Below, one piece after another: positions 1-8,704 of a DNA stretch of 64,000 nucleotides. Every line of letters begins with the position of its first letter. The first letter of the stretch is position 1. The stretch is from Flavobacteriales bacterium (GTDB lineage: Bacteria; Bacteroidota; Bacteroidia; Flavobacteriales_F; PHOS-HE28). The DNA lies in contig JADJVC010000034.1 of NCBI GenBank assembly GCA_016710685.1, positions 186,001-250,000 of the forward strand. The letters are read 5' to 3'. Under the pieces are notes generated by a model. The model was not told the origin of the DNA, ran no database searches, and saw only the letters and a program-made list of their open reading frames with translations. The position numbers were made by a program, and so were the translations under genes.

Positions 1-1
1 G

Positions 2-1051
2 CTGAAGCGTTTCGGTCCCGGAAATGAGAAGTCGCTGATGAGCTTTCCCATGGAAGGATTCACGTTGGCGCTGGACATTCCCCGGAGTGATGCCGTATTC
101 GCCGTGCTGGACCGCATCGATGCCATGGTGGTGGAAGCGGGCGGACGCATCTATTTGGCCAAGGATGCTCGTATGTCTGCTGAAACACTACGCGCCACGT
201 ATCCCGGTTTAACGGCATTCCAACGCACCGTGGCGCACGAAGGCCGCGAACGCTTCACATCCGCGCTGGCCGAGCGCATCAGTCTACGAAACCACCGCAT
301 GGACAATCCCCGATTCGATCCCAAGACCGTGTTGATCTTGGGCGCCACCTCGGACATTGCCGCCGCCATGGCGGAACAGTTCGCAAGCGAAGGCAATGGG
401 TTGATCCTCGCCGGTCGCGATATGAACAAGCTGCGCGAAATGGCGGAAAGGCTGGGACGCGCGCACGGCACCGCATGCGTTCCGCAAGTATTCGATGCGT
501 CGAAACCGGAAAGCCATCGCGTGTTCTACGAAAGTCTGGACCCACGGCCGGGCATTGTGGTGTGTGCGTTCGGCGACCTGCCGGATCAGTTCAAAGCGCA
601 GGAAGACCCGGCGTTAGCGTTGCAATCCATTCAAGTGAACTACACTGGTGCGGTGAGCATTTTGGAATACGCCGCCGCCGATCTGGAAGCGCGGAACGCG
701 GGGCACATCATCGGTATTTCATCCGTTGCTGGCGACCGTGGCCGGGCCAGCAACTACGTGTACGGCAGCGCGAAGGCGGGCTTCACGGCCTACCTCAGCG
801 GGCTGCGCCACCGGCTGTTCAAGTCCGGCGTTTCCGTGCTCACGGTGAAGCCCGGCTTCGTCCGCACCCGCATGACGGAAGGGTTGCCGTTGCCCGCACC
901 GCTCACCGCCACGGCGGACCAGGCGGCCGCGGCGATCATCAAGGCCATGAAGAAAAAGCAGAACACTGTTTACGTGCTGGGCCGTTGGCGTCTGGTGATG
1001 TTCGTGGTGCGCAACCTGCCCGAGTTCATTTTTAAACGCAGCAAGTTGTGA
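2..1051 (+). CDS. FAD-linked oxidase / SDR reductase fusion (DprE1-DprE2-like), 5' partial
   Basis: The reading frame is open from base 2, so the gene begins upstream; the ATG at 38 is internal. Residues 1 to about 98 match the C-terminal end of D-arabinono-lactone-oxidase-type FAD enzymes such as DprE1 (motifs SFPMEG and GGRIYLAKDARM). After a short linker a complete short-chain dehydrogenase follows in the same frame: nucleotide-binding VLILGATSD near residue 110, the ISS serine, and YGSAK with Y254 and K258. In mycobacteria DprE1 (oxidase) and DprE2 (reductase) are separate proteins that together epimerise decaprenyl-phospho-ribose to -arabinose. Here the two activities appear to be one polypeptide, which I infer acts on a polyprenyl-phospho-pentose at the inner membrane. 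The stop codon overlaps the next gene, consistent with an operon. Confidence 0.8.
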   Translation: MKRFGPGNEKSLMSFPMEGFTLALDIPRSDAVFAVLDRIDAMVVEAGGRIYLAKDARMSAETLRATYPGLTAFQRTVAHEGRERFTSALAERISLRNHRMDNPRFDPKTVLILGATSDIAAAMAEQFASEGNGLILAGRDMNKLREMAERLGRAHGTACVPQVFDASKPESHRVFYESLDPRPGIVVCAFGDLPDQFKAQEDPALALQSIQVNYTGAVSILEYAAADLEARNAGHIIGISSVAGDRGRASNYVYGSAKAGFTAYLSGLRHRLFKSGVSVLTVKPGFVRTRMTEGLPLPAPLTATADQAAAAIIKAMKKKQNTVYVLGRWRLVMFVVRNLPEFIFKRSKL

Positions 1052-2091
1052 GGACCCTCGCCCTCTTCGACCTGGACGGCACGTTGACGCATGGCGACAC
1101 CATGCTCGCTTTCATCCGTTACCGGGCAGGGTCGTTGAAATATGCGTGGATCATGCTCCAGTCCGGCTTCTTGCATGTCTTGGGCCGCATCGGCCTGTTG
1201 CCGAAAGGCGCGGGGAAAAGGCGGTTGGTGCGCATGGCGTTCGCAGGTGCTTCCGTTGCTGAAGTAAGTCGCGAAGCCGAAAAATTTACGCAGGAAAAAT
1301 TGCCCAGCATGTTCCGCGCAGGTGCGGTGGAGCGCGTGAAATGGCACATGGCGGAAGGCCATCAGACGTGCATCGTAACGGCATCCTGCGGGCCGTGGGT
1401 GCGACATTGGTGCGCGGCGCAAGGGCTGGAGCTCATCGCCACCGGCATGGAGGAAAAGGCGGGCATTTACACCGGCGAACTTTCAACGCCCAACTGCAAA
1501 GGCGAAGAGAAAGTGCACCGCTTGAAGGAAACGTTCGACCTGCGCGAATATGCGAGCATCCATGCGTATGGCGATACGCCAAGCGACCGGCCCATGTTGG
1601 CCTTGGCCACGGACCCGTACTACAAGCCGTTCAACGTACAGCTGAGCGATGCTGATGAAGACCGGGACGTTGATGGTGCGAACAGCGCGCAACCCTTGCC
1701 GGCATGGGGTTTCAAAGCATTTGCCGGGTTGGCGTTGGCATTGGCGGCAGTGGGTGCCTTGCTCGTTCATCAAGCCTTCAAACCCATCACCGAAGCCGTT
1801 GCAAAAGGGGAATTCACGCGGGTGCGGGAAGCCTTTCCACGTCACGGGGACTGGCCGGACGACATTCGCTTTTTACCGGGGCACCGCGTGAAGCTGGAGG
1901 ATTCCGACGGCACCGTGCGCTATGAAGGTCCCTGGCAATGGGTTGAAACGGAAACATCCCTTCGGCTCGATGATCCCGCTTGGGACCGGCGTGTATTGTG
2001 GGTGCCCGGTTGGGGCGGGCCCGTGTTGAAAGTTGCATCACCGGAGGGGAAGGACCTCTTCCAAACGGTAACGTTCAAGCCCTTGGAATGA
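1048..2091 (+). CDS. HAD-IB family phosphatase with C-terminal membrane anchor and extra domain
   Basis: Starts with GTG at 1048 inside a GTGA overlap with the preceding stop. The N-terminal 200 residues are a HAD-IB (SerB-like) hydrolase: nucleophile motif DLDGT at residues 8-12 and Mg-binding YGDTPSDRP near residue 174. One hydrophobic segment at about 221-243 follows, then a roughly 100-residue C-terminal domain I do not recognise. HAD-IB phosphatases sit beside polyprenyl-phospho-arabinose genes in several lineages, where they are proposed to remove the 5-phosphate after phosphoribosyl transfer. That role is inferred from context only. The single membrane segment would place the unknown C-terminal domain on the opposite face from the phosphatase domain. 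Confidence 0.75.
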   Translation: MRTLALFDLDGTLTHGDTMLAFIRYRAGSLKYAWIMLQSGFLHVLGRIGLLPKGAGKRRLVRMAFAGASVAEVSREAEKFTQEKLPSMFRAGAVERVKWHMAEGHQTCIVTASCGPWVRHWCAAQGLELIATGMEEKAGIYTGELSTPNCKGEEKVHRLKETFDLREYASIHAYGDTPSDRPMLALATDPYYKPFNVQLSDADEDRDVDGANSAQPLPAWGFKAFAGLALALAAVGALLVHQAFKPITEAVAKGEFTRVREAFPRHGDWPDDIRFLPGHRVKLEDSDGTVRYEGPWQWVETETSLRLDDPAWDRRVLWVPGWGGPVLKVASPEGKDLFQTVTFKPLE

Positions 2092-3719
2092 GCAACGCAA
2101 AAGCCACATTATGGGAACGGATGCGCGCGCGGTGGACCACCGAAGGTGCCATCGCCGTGCTGATGCTGCTGTTCATGCTGGTGTTGGCGCTGTTGCCCGC
2201 ACTGCAAGCTGTTCGTGGATTGCAGTTCGGCCCGGCCATGGATTTTTACCGCGATGGATCATTCGTACACAGCATTTTGGACGGCCGCTTCGGGCAGGAC
2301 CCGCAGTTCAAGGGCGAGCATTTGTGGTACACGCCGCTCATCTTCGGGCTGGAAGCGTTGTTGGTGAAGATCACGGGCATGCCGGTGGAAATGTTGCTGG
2401 TGCAAGCTGGGCCGTGGTTGAATTTGTTGGCACCGATCTGCTTCTTCATCATGGCCTGGTATTTCCGCGGACCCGTGGCGGCGGTGGCGGCCACGGCGAT
2501 CTACCTCTTCTTCCTCATTGGCGACGAGCCCGCTTGGGCCGTGCCTACCTACACGCCGTGGCTCATCCCGATCTCGTTCGTTCAGGCATTTTTTTACCTG
2601 GGGGTCATCGTGCTCCACCGATCCTTTCGGTCCGGCAAGCTCTTACCGGCATTGGGCATCGGTGCTTTGGCAGGCATCATTTTCCTTAGCCATGCGGCAC
2701 CCGCCTTGATCCTGGTAGCCATGATCGCTCTGTTTACAGGGGTTCGCATGCTTGCCGCATTCCGATCCGGAAAACCGGCCCTGGCCTGGAAGCGGTTCGG
2801 CCTCAGTGCGGCATCGGGCATCATGTTCATCCTTTTCGCGATGCCGTTGTTGTGGTACATCATCGGCGTTTACGGCATGCGCATGGCCAACCGCGCACCG
2901 TTCCTGTTCACCTATGAACTGCTCACGTTGGTGCACCTGCGCTTATTTCTTTTCTACAACATCACGTGGGTCACCATTGCCGGGGTGGTGGGGCTGCTGC
3001 TTTTGGTACGTGAAGTGTTGGACCGTGGCGGGTTGCGTCGGAAGATCGAATTTTGGTGGTTCATGATCGCGTTGGTGCTGTTCGGCTACGCCTATTTCGT
3101 AAGTGTGATGGACACCAAGTTCGGTGTGCAGCTACCGGGAACGGCACCTTCGTTCCATTACTTCTACTACATGAAGGCCGCCATGGTGCTGCTCGCTGGC
3201 GCGGTGGTGGCGCGCATTGCGGGCCGCCTTCCCGTGCGCCCGACCCATGGCCGCGCGGTGGCCATGTTGTTCTGGGTGCTGCCCATCGCCGTGGTATATC
3301 CCGGCTATTCAGGCCGCATGGGCATTTACGGCATGCGAACGGCAAGCGTGGCCATCAGTGAGAACCAAGGGCTGGTCTACATGTTCAATGCCCTCCGGGA
3401 AAAGCTCGTTTGGGACGATGTGGTGCTGTGCAACGACGACCTCAGCGTATTCCCGCTAATGCCCAGCGCGCGCAAAGCCGTAGCCACCGTATGCACCATG
3501 GCCAACCCTTACGTGGACCTGACACCGCGCACCGCGGACCGCGATTCCATGATGGCGGGCCTACAGGTGGAACGCCCAGATGAAGAAGCCCTGTTGGACA
3601 AGTACGAAGTGACGCACTTGCTGGTCACCACAGCGGAAGAAGCGAAGCTGCCCTTGCGTGAAAAGTGGTTTCCCGTAGTAGTTTCCCGCAATGAAGGCTA
3701 TGTCCTCTTCGCCCGTTGA
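2088..3719 (+). CDS. polytopic membrane protein, probable GT-C-type glycosyltransferase
   Basis: ATG at 2088 overlaps the upstream stop (ATGA); the frame is open further upstream but that part lies in the HAD gene. The 543-residue product has a first hydrophobic helix at about 20-40, a large soluble loop with acidic residues (MDFYRDG, then GEHLWYTPL), roughly ten more hydrophobic segments, and a soluble C-terminal domain of about 120 residues. This layout resembles GT-C glycosyltransferases, which use polyprenyl-phosphate sugars on the periplasmic face. That fits the upstream genes, which look as if they make such a donor, but I see no family-specific signature and the enzymatic role is inferred. 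Translation is coupled to both neighbours. Confidence 0.6.
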   Translation: MSNAKATLWERMRARWTTEGAIAVLMLLFMLVLALLPALQAVRGLQFGPAMDFYRDGSFVHSILDGRFGQDPQFKGEHLWYTPLIFGLEALLVKITGMPVEMLLVQAGPWLNLLAPICFFIMAWYFRGPVAAVAATAIYLFFLIGDEPAWAVPTYTPWLIPISFVQAFFYLGVIVLHRSFRSGKLLPALGIGALAGIIFLSHAAPALILVAMIALFTGVRMLAAFRSGKPALAWKRFGLSAASGIMFILFAMPLLWYIIGVYGMRMANRAPFLFTYELLTLVHLRLFLFYNITWVTIAGVVGLLLLVREVLDRGGLRRKIEFWWFMIALVLFGYAYFVSVMDTKFGVQLPGTAPSFHYFYYMKAAMVLLAGAVVARIAGRLPVRPTHGRAVAMLFWVLPIAVVYPGYSGRMGIYGMRTASVAISENQGLVYMFNALREKLVWDDVVLCNDDLSVFPLMPSARKAVATVCTMANPYVDLTPRTADRDSMMAGLQVERPDEEALLDKYEVTHLLVTTAEEAKLPLREKWFPVVVSRNEGYVLFAR

Positions 3720-4299
3720 TCAGGGCAAAGGCCTGTCGTCGATCATTATCCGTAACATGGTCTGCGACCGCTGCAAGGCGGCGGTACGCGCGATCTTGGA
3801 GGACGTTTCGCTGCCCATACGCGGATTGGAATTGGGAGAGGTTGAACTGATGCGACCAGCAACCGAAGCTGAGCTCATTGCTCTTGGGGAAGCGTTGCGG
3901 TCCCAAGGTTTTGAACTGGTGCAAGGCCGCGAAGCGGTGACTATTGCACGGATCAAGGCGGCCATTGTCCAACTGGTACACCATGAAGGAGACCCCGCTA
4001 CGAAAGTGAAAATGAGCGAACACCTCAGTGGGGCATTGCAAATGGACTTTTCAGGCCTTTCCGCCCTGTTCAGTGAAGTGGAGGGCGTTACCATTGAACA
4101 CTACTTTCTGTTGCAGCGCATTGAGCGGGTAAAGGAGCTGGTGCGCTATGGCGAGCTCACCATCAGCGAGATCGCCTTTGCCGTTGGCTTCAGCAGCGCG
4201 GCACACCTGTCCGGGCAGTTCAAAAAACTCACGGGCATGTCGCCAACGGCCTTCCGCAAACTCGGTGGCCCTCGGACATCATTGGACCAAGTGGGTTGA
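3691..4299 (+). CDS. AraC-family regulator with N-terminal CxxC (HMA-like) domain
   Basis: A protein of about 200 residues. The N-terminal 80 residues contain IIIRNMVCDRCKAAV, a CxxC metal-binding-like segment; the C-terminal 100 residues form an AraC/XylS double helix-turn-helix (ISEIAFAVGFSSAAHLSGQF, then the TGMSPTAFRK tail). Proteins of this small type are common in Bacteroidota next to copper P-type ATPases, and the next gene is one, so it probably senses Cu/Ag and activates the copper genes (inference). It overlaps the end of the preceding gene by 29 bases. ATGs at 3691 and 3700 are both possible starts and neither has a clear ribosome site. Confidence 0.8.
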   Translation: MKAMSSSPVDQGKGLSSIIIRNMVCDRCKAAVRAILEDVSLPIRGLELGEVELMRPATEAELIALGEALRSQGFELVQGREAVTIARIKAAIVQLVHHEGDPATKVKMSEHLSGALQMDFSGLSALFSEVEGVTIEHYFLLQRIERVKELVRYGELTISEIAFAVGFSSAAHLSGQFKKLTGMSPTAFRKLGGPRTSLDQVG

Positions 4300-4389
4300 T
4301 CGCGGATCCTGCCGCTGTAAGCATTTGCCGGAATGATGTAATGCGAACGAGCCCAATGGCCTGTTGCTTTGTTGTCCGAAAGAGAGAAT

Positions 4390-6888
4390 ATGGAACATCA
4401 ACATTCAAACACTGGTCATCTTCCACCAAGTCCATCCTCCGTCAAGGATCCCGTATGCGGCATGGCCGTGGACCCCGCAACGGCCAAGCACAGCAGCGAC
4501 CACAACGGCAAGACGTTCTATTTCTGTTGCGGTGGATGTAAAACGAAGTTCGATGCCGATCCCGCGAAATACGTCGCTGCGCAGCAAGTGAAGGACCCGG
4601 TATGCGGCATGGATGTAGACCCCGCGACCGCCAAGCATCACAGCGAACATAAAGGCACGGAATTCCACTTCTGTTCCGCAGGATGCAAGACAAAGTTCGA
4701 TGCCGATCCCGCGAAATACTTGAAGAAAACTATTCCCGCCTCTGGCGCGAGCGTCCACGCTCGTGCCAACGCCAACGTCATCTACACCTGTCCCATGCAC
4801 CCGGAGATCCGTCAGGTGGGGCCTGGCAGTTGCCCCATCTGCGGCATGGCGCTGGAACCGGAAGTGTACAGCGCGGACACCGGTCCCAACGAAGAGCTGA
4901 ACGACATGACGCGGCGCTTCTGGATCGGCGTGGCGCTCACCATTCCGGTGTTCCTGTTGGAAATGGGATCGCACATTTTCCCTGCGTTGCATAACATCAT
5001 ATCGCCGCAAGTTTCCGCGTGGATCCAGTTCGTGCTGGCCACTCCGGTGGTGCTTTGGGCCGGTTGGCCGTTGCTCCAGCGCGGCTGGGCATCCATGCGC
5101 ACCGGCAATCTGAACATGTTCACGTTGATCGCCATGGGCGTGGGCGTGGCGTGGGTGTACAGCGTGATCGCGCTCTTCGCGCCGGGACTTTTCCCGGAAG
5201 CGTTCCATGTGGCCCACGGCGTGGTGGGCGTGTACTTCGAAGCGGCCGCCATGATCACCGTGCTGGTGCTGTTGGGCCAAGTACTGGAACTGCGGGCGCG
5301 TGAAAGCACTTCGGGCGCCATCAAGGCGTTGCTGGAACTGGCCCCAACCAGTGCAATGCGCATCAACGCCGATGGCACCGACGAAGAAGTAGCGTTGGAA
5401 CACATTGGCGTGGGCGACCGCATGCGCGTGCGGCCCGGTGAAAAAATGCCCGTGGACGGCGAAGTGCTTGAAGGCCGTTCCGCCGTCGACGAGAGCATGA
5501 TCACCGGCGAATCCATGCCGGTGACGCGTACGGTGGGCGACCCCGTGATCGGCGGCACGTTGAACAGCTCCGGGGCGTTGGTGGTGCGCGCCGCGAAAGT
5601 GGGCAGCGATACCGTGCTGGCGCGCATTGTGCAATTGGTGGGTAGTGCGCAGCGCAGCCGCGCGCCCATCCAACGGCTGGCGGATAAAGTGGCCGGTTGG
5701 TTCGTTCCGGTGGTGATCGGCATAGCGGCGCTCACCTTCATCGTTTGGATGTTCGTTGGGCCGGAACCACGATTCACCTACGCATTGGTGGCGGCTGTGA
5801 GCGTGCTCATCATCGCCTGCCCGTGTGCGTTGGGTTTGGCCACGCCGATGAGCATCATGGTGGGCGTGGGCAAAGGCGCGCAAATGGGCGTGCTCGTTCG
5901 CGATGCGGAAGCATTGGAGCGCATGGGGAAAGTGGACACCTTGGTGGTGGACAAGACAGGCACTCTCACGGAGGGCAAGCCGAGCGTCACCGGAGTTTTT
6001 CCCGCGAGCGGAATGACGGAAGATGAACTGTTGCGCATCGCAGCTTCCGTGGAACGCGCGTCGGAACATCCGTTGGCAAAAGCCATTGTCAACGCGGCGA
6101 AAGAGAAGAATTTGAAGCTCGCGGAAGTCTCCGATTTCGATTCGCCCACTGGCAAAGGCGTGGTCGGAACAGTGGAAGGCAAGAAGGTCGTGTTGGGTAA
6201 CTCGGACTTTCTAATGGAGCAGGAAAATGGCATCGGCCTCGCCGGTTTCGCGCAGCAGGCGGATGCCGAACGACGCAAAGGAGCATCCGCGATCTTCGTA
6301 GGCATCGGCGGGCGCGTGGTGGGCCTGTTGGCCATCGCCGATGCGGTAAAGCCCACCACCAAAGCAGCGCTCGAAGCACTGCGGAAGGAAGGCATTCGCA
6401 TTGTGATGCTTACCGGTGACGCGCAAGCCACCGCCGAGGCCGTCGCGCAAGAACTCGGCATCAGTGAAGTGGAAGCTGGCGTGTTACCGGAACGAAAAAG
6501 CGCCGTGGTGCAACGCCTTCAAAAGGAAGGCGGCACCGTGGCCATGGCCGGCGACGGTGTGAACGACGCGCCCGCACTGGCCAGCGCCGATGTAGGCATC
6601 GCAATGGGCCACGGCACCGACGTGGCCATGGAAAGCGCCGGCATCACCCTGGTGAAAGGCGACCTCAATGGCATCCTGCGGGCCCGCAAACTTTCGCAGG
6701 ACGTGATGCGCAACATCAAGCAGAACCTCGTCTTCGCCTTCGCCTACAACGCGCTGGGCATCCCCATCGCGGCGGGCGTACTGTATCCGGTGTTCGGGTG
6801 GTTGCTCTCGCCGGTCATTGCGGCTGCGGCCATGAGCTTCAGCAGCGTTAGCGTGATCGCGAACAGTTTGAGGCTGCGTTCCACTTAG
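4390..6888 (+). CDS. copA: Cu+-exporting P1B-type ATPase with two YHS domains
   Basis: ATG at 4390 preferred over an upstream TTG at 4369. Order of domains: two YHS metal-binding domains (about residues 17-62 and 66-112, each with DPVCGM and a later Cys pair or Cys-x2/3-Cys), a heavy-metal-binding domain (YTCPMHPEI, CPICGM, from residue 132), then a complete P1B ATPase. Catalytic landmarks: CPC at 477-479 in the membrane, phosphorylated Asp in DKTGTLT at 521, SEHPLA near 560, GDGVND near 721. The last helices carry YN and MSFSS motifs, which are typical of Cu+ rather than Zn/Cd pumps. Expected to export Cu+ from the cytoplasm. Probably controlled by the AraC-type regulator immediately upstream. 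Confidence 0.95.
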   Translation: MEHQHSNTGHLPPSPSSVKDPVCGMAVDPATAKHSSDHNGKTFYFCCGGCKTKFDADPAKYVAAQQVKDPVCGMDVDPATAKHHSEHKGTEFHFCSAGCKTKFDADPAKYLKKTIPASGASVHARANANVIYTCPMHPEIRQVGPGSCPICGMALEPEVYSADTGPNEELNDMTRRFWIGVALTIPVFLLEMGSHIFPALHNIISPQVSAWIQFVLATPVVLWAGWPLLQRGWASMRTGNLNMFTLIAMGVGVAWVYSVIALFAPGLFPEAFHVAHGVVGVYFEAAAMITVLVLLGQVLELRARESTSGAIKALLELAPTSAMRINADGTDEEVALEHIGVGDRMRVRPGEKMPVDGEVLEGRSAVDESMITGESMPVTRTVGDPVIGGTLNSSGALVVRAAKVGSDTVLARIVQLVGSAQRSRAPIQRLADKVAGWFVPVVIGIAALTFIVWMFVGPEPRFTYALVAAVSVLIIACPCALGLATPMSIMVGVGKGAQMGVLVRDAEALERMGKVDTLVVDKTGTLTEGKPSVTGVFPASGMTEDELLRIAASVERASEHPLAKAIVNAAKEKNLKLAEVSDFDSPTGKGVVGTVEGKKVVLGNSDFLMEQENGIGLAGFAQQADAERRKGASAIFVGIGGRVVGLLAIADAVKPTTKAALEALRKEGIRIVMLTGDAQATAEAVAQELGISEVEAGVLPERKSAVVQRLQKEGGTVAMAGDGVNDAPALASADVGIAMGHGTDVAMESAGITLVKGDLNGILRARKLSQDVMRNIKQNLVFAFAYNALGIPIAAGVLYPVFGWLLSPVIAAAAMSFSSVSVIANSLRLRST

Positions 6889-6896
6889 GTTTCGGT

Positions 6897-6981
6897 CCGC
6901 GCTTGCAGCGCGGATCCGGCGAAGTGCGCGCTTGCAGCGCAAGAAGGTCAGAACCAATGTAGGCGCTCGCGTGCCCGCCTA
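6897..6981. repeat. Three small palindromes between convergent genes
   Basis: CGCGCTTGCAGCGC occurs twice (6898-6911, 6927-6940), each copy able to fold on itself (CCGCGC/GCGCGG and TGCGC/GCGCA). A third hairpin follows with arms TAGGCG (6960) and CGCCTA (6976). The block lies between the convergent copA and peroxidase genes and could terminate both transcripts, but there is no T-run. The third palindrome resembles a sequence at 12276-12322. Confidence 0.5.
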
Positions 6982-7011
6982 CCGAAGGCACAGTCGCGAT
7001 GGCCTGCCGTT

Positions 7012-8103
7012 TCAATTCGGATCCGACAACGCCGGGTTGTTGAGGAACTCCGTGTCGGTAAGGGCGAGCATGAACGCCACCAACGCGGCCCGTTGATCCG
7101 CATCCAAAGCCACTCCGCCGTTGAAGTATGGCGCCATGTGCTGCGAGATGTTCGGCGCATCGGCTTCCACGGAATCCAAATAGAAGGCTACCACCTGCTC
7201 CAATGTTTCATGGCGACCATCGTGCATGTAGGGCGCGGTTACGCCGATGTTGCGCAATGTGTTGGTCTTGAATTTGAACGCGTCCGGATGAAGGCCAGTC
7301 ACTTCTTCCATTCCATGATCGTTCGCGCTGCCGCCGTCCGTACCGATGCTGGTCATCGTGTTGTCCGAAAAAAACGGGGCGGCATGGCAATCGTTGCAAT
7401 GGGATTCACCGAAGAAGAGGTCCCTGCCAATTATTTCTTGCGGCGATAGTGCCGTGTTATCGCCGCCGTATTCGTAGCGGTCGAACCGCGAATTGAACGA
7501 TATGAACGTGCGCTCGAACTGGGCGATGGCCTTCACCACGCGCATGCTGTCAACTCCTGGAGATCCAAAAGCATGTTCGAACAGCAATGGATAGTCCGGA
7601 TGCGCGGCCAAGCGGCTTTCCACTTCCGGCCAGGTGTTTCGCATCTCGATCATGTTCGCCACGGGGCCCAGCGCTTGAGCTTCAAGGCTGGCAGCTCTAC
7701 CGTCCCAAAAGAACTGCTGGTCCCAAGCCGGGTTGATCACGGCCATGGAATTCCGCCTGCCCGGCGAGCCGTCCGTGCCGAGCGAAACCGTGCGTGGGTC
7801 GGTAAATGCAAATTCCTGCTGGTGGCAGGTGGCACACGACATGGAGTAGTCATTCGACAACGCTTTCTCGTAAAAAAGCTTCCGGCCCAAAGCGATCCCT
7901 TCCACGGTCAATGGGTTGTCCTCGGGGATCGCCAAAACGTGCATGGGGGCAGTTGCCCATGATGGGAACACAAGCTGGTAAGGAGTCGGGCCGTTCCAAG
8001 CCTGCCCGGCGGGTTCTGCCAGATCATTGTCGCGCTGGCAGGAATACAGGCCGATCATGCTGGCACAAAGCGCTGATAAGACAAGGGTGCGTGTGTGCTT
8101 CAT
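7012..8103 (-). CDS. di-haem cytochrome c peroxidase (CcpA/MauG family) lipoprotein
   Basis: ATG at 8103 is preferred to an upstream TTG at 8112. The 363-residue protein begins with a lipoprotein signal whose lipobox ends GLYSC with Cys22. Two haem c attachment motifs are present, CATCH (C90, C93, H94) and CNDCH (C236, C239, H240), with the family motif FFWDGRA between them and APYMHDGR near the end. Length and layout match bacterial di-haem peroxidases, which reduce H2O2 using electrons from small c-type cytochromes or cupredoxins in the periplasm. It is divergent from the Cys-rich protein/multicopper oxidase genes, with a 205-base shared control region, placing it in the copper and oxidative-stress block. 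Confidence 0.92.
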   Translation of the reverse strand: MKHTRTLVLSALCASMIGLYSCQRDNDLAEPAGQAWNGPTPYQLVFPSWATAPMHVLAIPEDNPLTVEGIALGRKLFYEKALSNDYSMSCATCHQQEFAFTDPRTVSLGTDGSPGRRNSMAVINPAWDQQFFWDGRAASLEAQALGPVANMIEMRNTWPEVESRLAAHPDYPLLFEHAFGSPGVDSMRVVKAIAQFERTFISFNSRFDRYEYGGDNTALSPQEIIGRDLFFGESHCNDCHAAPFFSDNTMTSIGTDGGSANDHGMEEVTGLHPDAFKFKTNTLRNIGVTAPYMHDGRHETLEQVVAFYLDSVEADAPNISQHMAPYFNGGVALDADQRAALVAFMLALTDTEFLNNPALSDPN

Positions 8104-8308
8104 CCAAGACAAATATCGCTGAACCGCTCCAAGTGGCCGTTCTTAATATTGCGTATTCTTGGAATGACGGATATTTACCAAGGTCAGGTGCTTTCGGATA
8201 CCACTGGCTTTCGGCTTGAACGATGCACTTCTAAGCCTGGGCCTACAAGGATCAAGGAATTTGCAACTCCGTACAGTTCGCTGGAACCGTATCTTGTAAG
8301 CGTAAAAC

Positions 8309-8704
8309 ATGTGGAAGTTGTCCTTCATCCGAAAGAGCAAGTTGACTGTGTTGCCGCTTGCGGCACTGCTGTTGTTCACAGCCTTTGCGCCGAAGCTATC
8401 GCGGATGACCTGCACTTTCAGTGGCCGCACTTCGGTCAGTTTGGGAGATGCCAAGGATTGCTGCCCGGCTTCGGATAAGTCCGCTTCGCAACTCTCAGCC
8501 AACTGTTGCGAGTTCACCAGTGTGCAGTCTGTGATCCCAACCTTCACCTTCGATAAAGTCGTAGCACCGGTCGCGCTGCATGACGTTATTATTCTCCGGG
8601 CCAGCGTGATTGAAGTGCCCCTTTCCGGTCCGAAACACGTCCCGTCAAAGAATACAGCCTTACCATCCGCATGGAAATCGTCCATCCTGCGGGCAAGGAT
8701 GTAA
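8309..8704 (+). CDS. small exported Cys-rich protein, HYC_CC_PP-like
   Basis: 131 residues: signal peptide (hydrophobic core about residues 13-26), then a conserved-looking Cys at SRMTC, a CCP pair (GDAKDCCP) and a second CC pair (ANCCEF). This spacing resembles the small Bacteroidota HYC_CC_PP family found in copper gene clusters, although the defining HYC reads MTC here. The last 34 bases overlap the multicopper oxidase in another frame, and the C-terminal ~25 residues look like out-of-frame translation of the oxidase gene rather than a family tail. A deletion or frameshift may have joined two genes. The protein probably handles copper in the envelope (inference). Confidence 0.55.
   Translation: MWKLSFIRKSKLTVLPLAALLLFTAFAPKLSRMTCTFSGRTSVSLGDAKDCCPASDKSASQLSANCCEFTSVQSVIPTFTFDKVVAPVALHDVIILRASVIEVPLSGPKHVPSKNTALPSAWKSSILRARM

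Noticed and set aside
1980..2087. 36-codon N-terminal extension of the GT-C-like protein
   Set aside because: It overlaps the HAD gene, is polar and unlike a membrane protein N-terminus; the ATGA overlap at 2088 is a better start.
4405..6069. A 554-codon open frame on the minus strand opposite the copper ATPase
   Set aside because: It is the mirror of a GC-rich, strongly supported gene; its translation is His/Arg-rich without domains. Similar long antisense frames over 26484-27962, 19108-20496, 28148-29167 and 31010-32293 were dismissed for the same reason.
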